Translations under genes and position numbers: made by a program
Shown here: positions 15,527-22,555 of the stretch, piece by piece
Layout: each line of letters starts with the position of its first letter
Numbering within the stretch: the first letter of the stretch is position 1
Source: Syntrophales bacterium
Lineage (GTDB): Bacteria > Desulfobacterota > Syntrophia > Syntrophales > UBA2210
Assembly (NCBI GenBank): GCA_023228425.1
Contig: JALOBE010000024.1
Coordinates: 1 to 40,215, forward strand
Direction of reading: 5' to 3'
Length of the DNA stretch: 40,215 bases
Notes under the pieces: generated by a model
Database searches by the model: none
Told to the model about the DNA's origin: nothing
Seen by the model: the letters and a program-made list of their open reading frames with translations, nothing else

Positions 15527-16405
15527 ATGACGTGTCTCCCATGGACACTCGTTGATGAACCGTGGTCCTGCGAGAAGGCCCGCGAGGAGATCGGATGCGT
15601 TTCCGTAATCGGCGTCGATACGGAATACGACTCGTTTCGGTATTTTCGGGAAAAACTCTGCCTTCTTCAGGTGAGCACCGGTACCATGGTGTACCTTTTT
15701 GATCCTCAGGGAACCGGAGATTTTTCATTCCTCGGACGTCTCTTTCAAGATCCGGAGATACTTAAGGTACTGCACGCGGGCGACAACGACACGCGATTTC
15801 TTCACCGGGATTACGGATTTGTCTTCAACTCCATATTCGATACCCACCGGGCGGCGATACTCCTGGGAGGAACAGCCCTTTCTCTCCCCGGCGTGCTTAA
15901 GGAATACCTGGGCCTGGAAGTGAAGAAGGAGAAAAAGGTACAACGGTCGCGGTGGGACATCCGCCCTCTGCAGGAAAAACAGCTTGCCTATGCCGCCTGT
16001 GACGCGGCCTGTCTGATTCCCCTCTACGAGGCCATGAGAATGAAACTTCGACAGCGGGGCCTGGAAGCTGACGCCCTGAACGCGTTCAGGGATTTAGCCG
16101 CCGGACGGTGGCGGGAAAAGGAGCTTTCGCCGCGGGGTCACGAGCGGATAAGGGGTTTTGAGATGCTCGACAAGGCGGGGCGAGAGCGGCTCAAGGCCCT
16201 CTATCACTGGCGTTTTGAATGGGCGCGGAAAACGAACAGGGCCCGCTTCATGATCATGTCCGACCAGGATCTTGTAACTCTTGCCGGGACGGGGCCCTGC
16301 TCCCTGGAGGCCCTGGCCTCATCGGGCCTGCTGTCCAAGCACCAGGTGAAGGAACTGGGGGAGGACCTGATACGGGTTCTCGCGGCGGTGACTGCCGACC
16401 TTTAG
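15527..16405 (+). CDS. rnd: Ribonuclease D
   Basis: 292 residues. A 3'-5' exoribonuclease that trims tRNA and other small RNA ends. The DEDDy active site is complete: D31 and E33 in GVDTEYDS, D88 in HAGDNDTRFL, and Y155/D159 in YAACDAACLI. An HRDC-like helical region follows (about 205-290), but it is short, so the usual second HRDC copy of E. coli RNase D is missing. ATG 15527 follows the symporter stop by one base with AGAAGGAG upstream; earlier in-frame starts lie inside the symporter gene. Its last four bases overlap the convergent phosphopantetheinyl transferase gene. Confidence 0.9.
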   Translation: MTCLPWTLVDEPWSCEKAREEIGCVSVIGVDTEYDSFRYFREKLCLLQVSTGTMVYLFDPQGTGDFSFLGRLFQDPEILKVLHAGDNDTRFLHRDYGFVFNSIFDTHRAAILLGGTALSLPGVLKEYLGLEVKKEKKVQRSRWDIRPLQEKQLAYAACDAACLIPLYEAMRMKLRQRGLEADALNAFRDLAAGRWREKELSPRGHERIRGFEMLDKAGRERLKALYHWRFEWARKTNRARFMIMSDQDLVTLAGTGPCSLEALASSGLLSKHQVKELGEDLIRVLAAVTADL

Positions 16406-17073
16406 CGTCCCTCGCCCCTTCCGGCCCGGGCATATGCGGTAAACAGTCCGTCGTGGCTGATGCTGATGTCGACAGCTGAAGGTTTCCCGTCTATGAGCAG
16501 CAGCGGGTGAAGCAGCCCCCTGCTTCCCCCGGGGCGAACAATACACATCCTGCGGGAGGATATCCCGGACTCGTGTGACAGTTCCTCGATAATGAGGCGT
16601 CGTGCCGTCGCCGACGCCGCGGCGGTGCCCCCGCGACCGCTCAGCACCTGGCCTGTCCCGTGAAGGATTTCATCGAGAGATTCTTTTCTTCCCGATGTCC
16701 CGATGCAATGGACATGGCCGTCCCCGGAATAAACGCGTACTACAACGGATCCCCGGAGGGATCGTACCACCCCCTCAAGAAAACCCGGCTCCGACATCGG
16801 CCCGGCAAGAAATGTTTCGTAGCGGCCGGGCCATGCCGGTATGTCCGGGATGACTTTGACCATGATCTTGTAGGCGGTCTCTTTGGCGGCCCAGAGAGAC
16901 CACAGGTGCCGGTGGGGGTCTGCGGAGGCGGAGATGCGCCGGGCTTCTTCATCCGTGAAAACCCGTTTCATGAATCGCGCATCGTGGTGCCTGTGGCCGG
17001 CGTGGGGTGCGTTAAGATCGACGATGTCATTGCCCACGAGGAAGGAGGAGGGCGGCAGCGGCGACGGTGTCAC
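16402..17073 (-). CDS. 4'-phosphopantetheinyl transferase (AcpS-like)
   Basis: 223 residues. Transfers phosphopantetheine from CoA to a serine of an acyl carrier protein. The metal/CoA motifs are present: VGNDIVDL (13-20), WAAKETAYK (61-69, the K-E-x-x-x-K signature) and a C-terminal SISHDG-x6-A segment. It is longer than the ~125-residue AcpS of primary metabolism, having about 80 residues inserted between the signature and the C-terminal strand, so it is likely a dedicated activator rather than the housekeeping enzyme. Its start overlaps the PlsC stop by four bases (ATGA). It is the last gene of the fatty-acid-synthase-like cluster and would activate its ACP. Confidence 0.82.
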   Translation of the reverse strand: MTPSPLPPSSFLVGNDIVDLNAPHAGHRHHDARFMKRVFTDEEARRISASADPHRHLWSLWAAKETAYKIMVKVIPDIPAWPGRYETFLAGPMSEPGFLEGVVRSLRGSVVVRVYSGDGHVHCIGTSGRKESLDEILHGTGQVLSGRGGTAAASATARRLIIEELSHESGISSRRMCIVRPGGSRGLLHPLLLIDGKPSAVDISISHDGLFTAYARAGRGEGR

Positions 17074-17870
17074 GATTCATCCTCCCCCCGGCACAGCAGT
17101 TCAGCGGGCCAGGTCTCCCGTTTCGATGCCTCCCGTAACCAGTCCTCTTCCATGAGCGCGAGCTGTTCCACGATCTGACGGGCGGTTTCACGCTGTCCCC
17201 TGAGACCACGCTCGCCGGAACGGGGCTGAAAGGGTTCGGCCATGCCGATAAATACTTCCCCGGACCGTGGAATGGAGCTGAAGCTTTTCTGGCCCAGTCC
17301 CCGTATGTAGACACAGAGGACACGGGTCGATGCACTATTCCGGACCAGGCGTCCCACACCATAGGACGGGGCTTGCCTGTTTACGAGACCCCTGCGGGAG
17401 CGGCCTCCTTCGGGGAAAATAAGCAGGGTTGCTCCGCCATCGAGCAGACCGGTGCAGGTTTCCATGGTGCGTTTCAATTCATCCCGGTCCCCGCCCCGGT
17501 GAATGGGAATGCACTTGGTCAGGTAACAGAGCAGGGCGAGGACAAGATTTTTCTGGAAGTTCTCACGTTCAGGGAGGTTCCAGGGCATATGCCGGAAGCG
17601 GATCATGTAGCCGGTCAGAGGCATGAGCGCCCAGGCGACAATTACTGAATCAATCATGGTGAGGTGGTTGGCGCAGATAATCCACCCGCCCCGGTGTTCG
17701 TTCATGGCCCTTTTGACAGATTTCCGCAAGTCCCCGAGATTGTCTATCCTGTAGCCCAGGTACCTCACCACGAGAATGGCGAGGGGTGCCAGGAGAAACA
17801 CCGCCATGCGTCCCAGAGCGTACTGAAGCCTCAGGGAACGGGTGTTGTGTCTGATCGTGCTCGTTGTCAT
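17070..17870 (-). CDS. PlsC-family acyltransferase (1-acylglycerol-3-phosphate acyltransferase-like)
   Basis: 266 residues. Transfers an acyl group from ACP or CoA to an alcohol, classically lysophosphatidate. One N-terminal membrane anchor (about 22-37), then the catalytic H-x4-D motif in ANHLTMIDS (H69, D74) and block III FPEGGRSR (152-159), plus IPIHRGGDRDELKR. ATG 17870 is selected with AAGGGAAT upstream; the open frame continues 76 codons further into repeat R2, which is not protein. Its place between the ACP and the phosphopantetheinyl transferase suggests it offloads the cluster product onto a glycerolipid or another acceptor, which is inference. Confidence 0.85.
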   Translation of the reverse strand: MTTSTIRHNTRSLRLQYALGRMAVFLLAPLAILVVRYLGYRIDNLGDLRKSVKRAMNEHRGGWIICANHLTMIDSVIVAWALMPLTGYMIRFRHMPWNLPERENFQKNLVLALLCYLTKCIPIHRGGDRDELKRTMETCTGLLDGGATLLIFPEGGRSRRGLVNRQAPSYGVGRLVRNSASTRVLCVYIRGLGQKSFSSIPRSGEVFIGMAEPFQPRSGERGLRGQRETARQIVEQLALMEEDWLREASKRETWPAELLCRGEDES

Positions 17871-17968
17871 CGCCGGTATTCCCTTATTGTTTCCCGGACC
17901 GGTACGCAGTCTTGTATCGGAAGGAGACCGCGAGGGGATGTTCAGGTTCACCGGGAGACCTTTCATTT

Positions 17969-18097
17969 TGTCATTTCGAGGAGCATCGCGACGAGACATC
18001 CATGTCCCGAGCAAAGCGAGGGATCTTTGAGACTTCTCACATGCGTTCGAAGTGACAGGGGAACGTTCGAAGTGACAGGTGAGAGGTCGAAATGACA
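17969..18097 (+). repeat. Dispersed repeat R2, full copy (129 bp)
   Basis: Perfect 11-bp terminal inverted repeats: TGTCATTTCGA (17969-17979) and TCGAAATGACA (18087-18097). Inside are GCATCGCGACGAGACATC, GAGCAAAGCGAGGGATC, and two direct copies of CGTTCGAAGTGACAGG (18044-18059 and 18064-18079). The type is a common bacterial intergenic repeat whose reading frames give SRRDAPRND-like false peptides. It separates the ACP gene from the PlsC gene. Confidence 0.75.
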
Positions 18098-18131
18098 CAA
18101 TCGATAGTTTTTTAATAAAGGTCTCACCGGA

Positions 18132-18380
18132 TCAGGGGAGTCTCGAGGTGATCACCTTGATGGCGTCCCCGATGGTCCGTATGGTGTCGGCGTCGTCGTC
18201 ATCGATTTCTATGCCGAAGGTGTCTTCGCACTTGATGATGATATCCACGAGCCGGGCCGAGTTGACTTTCAGATCATCGAGAATGTGGGTTTCTTCAGTC
18301 ACACTCTCGAGAGCCGCCTCGTTTTTTACATAGGGTCTGAGAATTGCTACCATTTCGCTGAATATCCGTGCGTGATCCAT
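18132..18380 (-). CDS. Acyl carrier protein of the FAS-like cluster
   Basis: 82 residues, acidic and helical, the right size and pattern for an ACP: helix I (IFSEMVAILRPYV), loop, then DDLKVNSARLVDIIIKCEDTFGIEI. The phosphopantetheine serine is Ser41, but its usual D-S-L context reads N-S-A here, so the acidic residue before the serine is replaced by Asn. Helix III (DADTIRTIGDAIKVI) is normal. ATG 18380 has GGAGGA 7 bases upstream; a start 12 codons earlier is less likely. It follows the FabF-like gene by 57 bases. The variant motif suggests a specialised ACP read by its own transferase and partners. Confidence 0.88.
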   Translation of the reverse strand: MDHARIFSEMVAILRPYVKNEAALESVTEETHILDDLKVNSARLVDIIIKCEDTFGIEIDDDDADTIRTIGDAIKVITSRLP

Positions 18381-18437
18381 GTGCAGTTCCTCCGTGCGGT
18401 GATTTGATTCCGGCATCCTGCTGCGTCTCGGCCGGGT

Positions 18438-19715
18438 TCAGTGACTCCAGGCTTTGAACAGGATGCAACTGTTTACATCGCCGAAGCCGAAGCTGGACTT
18501 GGCGATAATTTTCAGATCGGGGAAGTTCATGGTTTTCCGGACGATCCTGTGGGTGTAGGGCTCCAGTTCCGGGTGAACATCCTCACAGTTCAGGGACGGA
18601 TGAAGAAATCCGCCATCCAGTTGAAGGGCGACGGCGGCGCATTCAATGCCCCCGGCGGCGCCCAGGCAGTGGCCCACCATAGATTTTGTGGCGTTGACGA
18701 AGGGGAACCGTTCCGGTCCCCGATTGAGGGCCTCGGACCAGTTTCTGAGTTCTGAAGGATCGGCGAAGGTAGCCGTCAGATGGCCGTTGATGGCGTCTAT
18801 TTCACCGGCATCGATTCCGGCGTCGGCGATGGCCTGCCGCACGCAGCGGATGACGCCTTCAGGGTTGGGTGCCGTCATGCTGCCGCCGTTTCTCTGGCCG
18901 CCGCAGTTGACGGTTCCACCGATCACTTCACAGTAAATCCGCGCCCCCCGTGCGAGAGCTGTTTCCAGGTCTTCCAGGACAAGGACGCCTGCACCGGCGC
19001 CGGGAACGAAGCCGTTGGCGGAGGCGCTCATAGGCCGGGACCCCTCTTCGGGGTGGTCATTAAATTTCCGGGCGATGACGCGCATGGCGTCGAAACCGGC
19101 CCAGATATAGGGTGAAGCGCCCTCGGAGCCTCCGACAAGCATCCGTTTCGCCGCCCCGGACCGAATCCTGAGCAGGCCTTCCACGACCGCTTCCGATGAT
19201 GTGCTGCATGCCGACGAGTTCGAAGTAACCTTGTTGCCCAGGGCGAGGAGACCACCGACGCGGGCGCTGGTGCCGCTGTTCATCACCTGTTCGACGATGC
19301 GGCTTCCCATTCGGCGGACCTTGCCCTGATTCACCATGGGGACCACCTGCTCCGCGATGGTGTCCATACCGCCGATGCCGCAGCCCAAGATGGCGCCTGT
19401 ATCCCAGTCCACCCTGCCGTTGTCGTCGGGAAGGCCGAACCCGGCGTCCCTCCAGGCGTCGACGGCGGCCACGGAGGAGTAGCCGATATTGTCATTGATG
19501 GACAGGAGCTTTTCCTTCTCAAAGTATGCCGCCCGTATCTTGGTAAAGTTCTGCGGTATGCCGCCTATCCTGCAGCCGAAGTTCAGTTCCGCCAGCTTCG
19601 GTATGTACCGGATACCGGAGCGTCCTTCCAGAAGGGCGGCCCGAAACTCCTCCACTCCTGCGGCATTGGGCGCTACTACGCCGATTCCCGTGACGACGAC
19701 TCGTTTTTTAGTCAT
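18438..19715 (-). CDS. Beta-ketoacyl-ACP synthase, FabF/KAS II-like
   Basis: 425 residues. Condenses malonyl-ACP with an acyl chain. The thiolase-fold Cys-His-His set is intact: Cys170 in NSSACSTSSEAV, His312 in INGHLTATFADPSE, and K344/His349 in KSMVGHCLGAAGG. The motifs deviate from housekeeping FabF (A-C-A-S-G becomes A-C-S-T-S; N-A-H-G-T-S-T becomes N-G-H-L-T-A-T), placing it in a specialised branch near type II polyketide or aryl-polyene-like synthases. The C-terminal SFGFGDVNSCILFK matches the family G-F-G-G-x-N end. Start overlaps the FabZ-like stop by eight bases. It most likely does the elongation steps in this pathway. Confidence 0.9.
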   Translation of the reverse strand: MTKKRVVVTGIGVVAPNAAGVEEFRAALLEGRSGIRYIPKLAELNFGCRIGGIPQNFTKIRAAYFEKEKLLSINDNIGYSSVAAVDAWRDAGFGLPDDNGRVDWDTGAILGCGIGGMDTIAEQVVPMVNQGKVRRMGSRIVEQVMNSGTSARVGGLLALGNKVTSNSSACSTSSEAVVEGLLRIRSGAAKRMLVGGSEGASPYIWAGFDAMRVIARKFNDHPEEGSRPMSASANGFVPGAGAGVLVLEDLETALARGARIYCEVIGGTVNCGGQRNGGSMTAPNPEGVIRCVRQAIADAGIDAGEIDAINGHLTATFADPSELRNWSEALNRGPERFPFVNATKSMVGHCLGAAGGIECAAVALQLDGGFLHPSLNCEDVHPELEPYTHRIVRKTMNFPDLKIIAKSSFGFGDVNSCILFKAWSH

Positions 19716-20181
19716 CGAAGAGTACTCCCATTCCGGCCAGTGTTCCTGAACACACGAGCCGGCCGTTTTCTTTTTCCATTGTGATGTGCGTTTTCAGGAT
19801 TTCCCGACGAAGGTAGACTTTTGTTCCCCGAACAATCACCCTGTCGCCCGGGAGGACCATGGAGTTGAACTCAATCGTGTCGGCTGTGGAAAAAAGCGTT
19901 CCCATGCGCCGTATGTCATTGGACGAACGGCCCCGTCGGAGATGCAGATAGATGCCGAGGGCGACCACGCCGGTCTGTGCCATGGTTTCGAGGAGAATGA
20001 CCCCCGGGGTAACGGGGCGCCCGGGGAAATGACCCCGGTAAAAATACTCGTCCTCACGGAACCGGTAGGTTCCTGTAATGTGGTCATCGTCTATCCGTTC
20101 AATCCGGTCGATAAAACGGAAGGGCGCTTGCTGAGGCACCAGCTCGAGAACCTCCTCCGGACGGATGATCCTGTCAGCCAT
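19708..20181 (-). CDS. FabZ-like 3-hydroxyacyl-ACP dehydratase
   Basis: 157 residues, hot-dog fold. Removes water from 3-hydroxyacyl-ACP to give trans-2-enoyl-ACP. The catalytic His51 lies in YRGHFPGRPVTPGV and Glu65 in LLETMAQTG, both canonical. The N-terminal LVPQQAPFRFIDRI segment is the usual FabZ start. Its end overlaps the FabF-like start by eight bases and its start overlaps the FabG-like stop by eight bases, so translation is tightly coupled. A GGGGGA site precedes the ATG. Together with the FabA-like gene it gives the cluster two dehydratases. Confidence 0.9.
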   Translation of the reverse strand: MADRIIRPEEVLELVPQQAPFRFIDRIERIDDDHITGTYRFREDEYFYRGHFPGRPVTPGVILLETMAQTGVVALGIYLHLRRGRSSNDIRRMGTLFSTADTIEFNSMVLPGDRVIVRGTKVYLRREILKTHITMEKENGRLVCSGTLAGMGVLFDD

Positions 20182-20905
20182 AGAGTCCCCCGTTTACGTG
20201 AATGACCGATCCCGTGATGTAGGTTCCCCGCAGGGCCAGAAAGGCAACCACATCGGCCACCTCATCGGCGGTCCCCATTCTGCCCAGGGGAACATCGGCA
20301 AGAATGGACGACCGCACGTCCGGCGGGAGTTCCTCGGTCATCGCCGTGGCGATGAAGCCGGGAGCTACGGAGTTGACCAGGATGTCGCGTCCCCGGAGTT
20401 CCTTCGCCAGAGATTTGGTGAAGGCGTCCAGGGCCGCCTTTTCCATCGTGTAGGGGATCTGGCCCGCGTTTCCCGTATGGCCGACAACGCTGGAAACAGT
20501 GATGATGCGTCCGCTTCCCTTCCTGAGCATGAAAAGGCGGAGAATACGCTTCGTGAGATACCAGGTTCCCCGGGTCACGCTTCGCTGCCGGTCGAACTCG
20601 TCGAGCTTCATGGAATGTATATCCCGGTTCAGGGAGAATCCCGCGTTGTTCACCAGGACACTCACGTCGCCCGCTTCCGCCTTGATAGTCTTGACCATGG
20701 CATCAACCTGGTCCGGATCGGACAGTTCCGCCCGGAGAAGGAAGCCGTCCTGAATGTCCTTGAGAACCCGCCGTGCCGCCTCCTCGCTGGACCGGTAGTG
20801 GATGCCCACCCGGAACCCCCGCGCCGCGAGGGCCCGGCAACAGGCGGCACCGATGCTTCCTCCTCCGCCGGTGACGATGGCAACGGGTTTTTCTTGTGCT
20901 CCCAT
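20174..20905 (-). CDS. FabG-like 3-ketoacyl-ACP reductase (SDR)
   Basis: 243 residues, short-chain dehydrogenase. Reduces the 3-keto group with NAD(P)H. Cofactor loop VTGGGGSIGAACC (11-23), NNAG (86-89), catalytic Ser139, Tyr152 and Lys156 (PYTMEK), and the VNSVAPGFIATAMTE segment are all present. The fourth catalytic residue, the Asn of helix 4 in FabG (position 110 in E. coli), is Val110 here (DRQRSVTRGTWYLT), which is unusual. ATG 20905 is chosen with AGGAGG upstream; the longer frame adds 13 poorly supported residues. Lies 35 bases after the FabA-like stop. Confidence 0.88.
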   Translation of the reverse strand: MGAQEKPVAIVTGGGGSIGAACCRALAARGFRVGIHYRSSEEAARRVLKDIQDGFLLRAELSDPDQVDAMVKTIKAEAGDVSVLVNNAGFSLNRDIHSMKLDEFDRQRSVTRGTWYLTKRILRLFMLRKGSGRIITVSSVVGHTGNAGQIPYTMEKAALDAFTKSLAKELRGRDILVNSVAPGFIATAMTEELPPDVRSSILADVPLGRMGTADEVADVVAFLALRGTYITGSVIHVNGGLYG

Positions 20906-20940
20906 GGGTTTTCCTCCTGTCGTGTCCGGCGGGGGACGGT

Positions 20941-21537
20941 TCATGAGCGGGCCTGCATGGTTCCGCCCCGCGAGTGCCTGGAGCGCCGGGGGTAGTCACG
21001 GTAGGCGATGTTCCTGAAGAGTCCCGTGCGCGCTCCGAGGACGGTCATTATAGTTTCGCCGTCGACTTCAACACTCCCGTCGGCAATGACGATGCTCGTT
21101 CCTGAATCTGCCAGGTTGGAAAAACGGCGAACATCGATGACATAGCGAAGCATCCGGTTAAAGGGCCGGACCTGGCCGCTGAAGGAAACCTCGTCGCAGC
21201 CCAGAGCCCGCCCTGATCCCAGTCCTCCGCGCCATATGCAGTACAGGCCGAGAAGCTGCCAGATCCCGTCCAGATACAGACATCCGGGCATAACGGGATC
21301 ACCGGGCATGTGGCACTGAAAGTACCAGTCGTCCATCCGCAGATCCTGCTCGGCGATGACCGATCCCCGCTTTCCACGGGTGGTGAGGGCCGTGACCCGG
21401 TCCATCATCAGGAATGGAGGAGCGGGCAGGCGGGCGTCGAAGTGCTCCGGTGGATCGTCCACGAGGCGGCCGTATGAAAAGGCGACCAGGTCTTCCAGCG
21501 AGAAACTCTCTTTATTTTTAAATTCACTATAGGTCAT
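20941..21537 (-). CDS. FabA-like 3-hydroxyacyl-ACP dehydratase/isomerase
   Basis: 198 residues, hot-dog fold. FabA dehydrates 3-hydroxydecanoyl-ACP and can isomerise trans-2 to cis-3 double bonds, the branch point to unsaturated chains. It has LPAPPFLMMDRV, then the catalytic His76 and Asp90 in CHMPGDPVMPGCLYLDGIWQ, and GSGRALGCDEVSFSGQVRP, all close to E. coli FabA, though the C-terminus is about 25 residues longer and basic (YPRRSRHSRGG). ATG 21537 overlaps the KAS III-like stop (ATGA). Presence beside a FabZ suggests unsaturated bonds are made or kept in the product. Confidence 0.9.
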   Translation of the reverse strand: MTYSEFKNKESFSLEDLVAFSYGRLVDDPPEHFDARLPAPPFLMMDRVTALTTRGKRGSVIAEQDLRMDDWYFQCHMPGDPVMPGCLYLDGIWQLLGLYCIWRGGLGSGRALGCDEVSFSGQVRPFNRMLRYVIDVRRFSNLADSGTSIVIADGSVEVDGETIMTVLGARTGLFRNIAYRDYPRRSRHSRGGTMQARS

Positions 21538-22553
21538 AGCGTATCCAGGCCCCGCTGATCGTGGTCTGCGTCGCACGTTACCATCATGGAAGCCCAGGTA
21601 AGGCCGGAGCCGACGAGAACCACCGCGATGTGATCTCCCGGTTCCAGCCGGTCCCAGTTCTGGCTCAACACAGACGGGGCCGAGGCGCATCCCGCGTTTC
21701 CGTAATCAATCACGTTGAACCAGTGATTCGACTCGTCCACGCCGGCCCGCTCGATGACTGTTTTGAGCATGCCCAGGTTTGCCTGGTGTCCGATAAATTT
21801 GAAGCGGTCCAGGGGAACGTCGGCATATTCAGCCTGGAGGCGTCGCAGCCCTTCCGTCGCCTTACGTATGGCAAATCCCTGCACGGCGTTGCCGTCCTGG
21901 GAAAAGTGGCTCATTCGGGGGATGACAACCTTGTCCCATCCGTGCGGGTTCGAGTTCATCCGGCAGTTTTCGATCCTGAGCCGCGAGGGTTCAGTAAGGG
22001 AGACGACGGCTGCGGTACCGCAGTCACCGAATATGGGAACCGACCGGCGATCGGAATAATCAAGCATCTGGGTTATCGTCTCGGGATTCACCACCAGAAC
22101 AAAGGGGGGGAGGGCGTCACGATTCATGGAGCTGAGCATGAACATCTGGGCTCCGAAGCTGCTGCAGGAGGAATTCAAGTCCAGGCAGGGAACGGAGAGG
22201 CCCAGTTCCGCAGCGACACAGGACGCTTCAGCCGGGGACAGGTGCCCCGGGGCGGAGGACCCGCACACCACGAACCCGATGTCCTCGACGCCGATGCCTG
22301 CCCGTTCGATGGCCATGTCCGCCGCCAGGGCGCCGAGTTCGCCGTGGCTATGGACACTGGCTTCCCCGCACTGTCTCAGATCCCTGTTTTTCGTGGTTCG
22401 AATGTAGTCGAGATCGAGAATGGTTCGCCGTTCCCTGATACCCAACCGTTCCATGATCCATTCCTCGCTGCACCCTATATCGAGATCAGCGAGAAACTGG
22501 TTGGTGATGACGTTCTCCGGATGAAAATGACCGATGCCGTGAATATAGACCAT
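21534..22553 (-). CDS. Beta-ketoacyl-ACP synthase III (FabH)-like
   Basis: 339 residues. KAS III enzymes start chains by condensing an acyl-CoA with malonyl-ACP. The Cys-His-Asn triad is complete: Cys130 (LNSSCSSFG), His256 (IGHQANLGML) and Asn286 (DYGNAGCAS). The substrate-lining N-terminal region (EEWIMERLGIRERRT) matches the family WI-x-x-R-x-G-I-x-x-R pattern. The first residues MVYIHGIGHFHPE fit a standard start; ATG 22553 lies two bases after the acyl-CoA dehydrogenase stop. It is probably the initiating enzyme; the primer it takes is not predictable. The open frame further upstream lies inside the dehydrogenase gene. Confidence 0.9.
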   Translation of the reverse strand: MVYIHGIGHFHPENVITNQFLADLDIGCSEEWIMERLGIRERRTILDLDYIRTTKNRDLRQCGEASVHSHGELGALAADMAIERAGIGVEDIGFVVCGSSAPGHLSPAEASCVAAELGLSVPCLDLNSSCSSFGAQMFMLSSMNRDALPPFVLVVNPETITQMLDYSDRRSVPIFGDCGTAAVVSLTEPSRLRIENCRMNSNPHGWDKVVIPRMSHFSQDGNAVQGFAIRKATEGLRRLQAEYADVPLDRFKFIGHQANLGMLKTVIERAGVDESNHWFNVIDYGNAGCASAPSVLSQNWDRLEPGDHIAVVLVGSGLTWASMMVTCDADHDQRGLDTL

Positions 22554-22555
22554 GA

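Noticed and set aside
17871..18098. An N-terminal extension of 76 codons for the PlsC protein.
   Set aside because: It is the translation of repeat R2 (SRRDAPRND-type peptide), a well-known false product of such repeats.
5958..21537. A shared word AATTCACTATAGGTCA at about 5959-5974 and 21522-21536.
   Set aside because: One copy is explained by a promoter -10 region and the other by the FabA-like start codon region; a single short match is not evidence of a repeat family.
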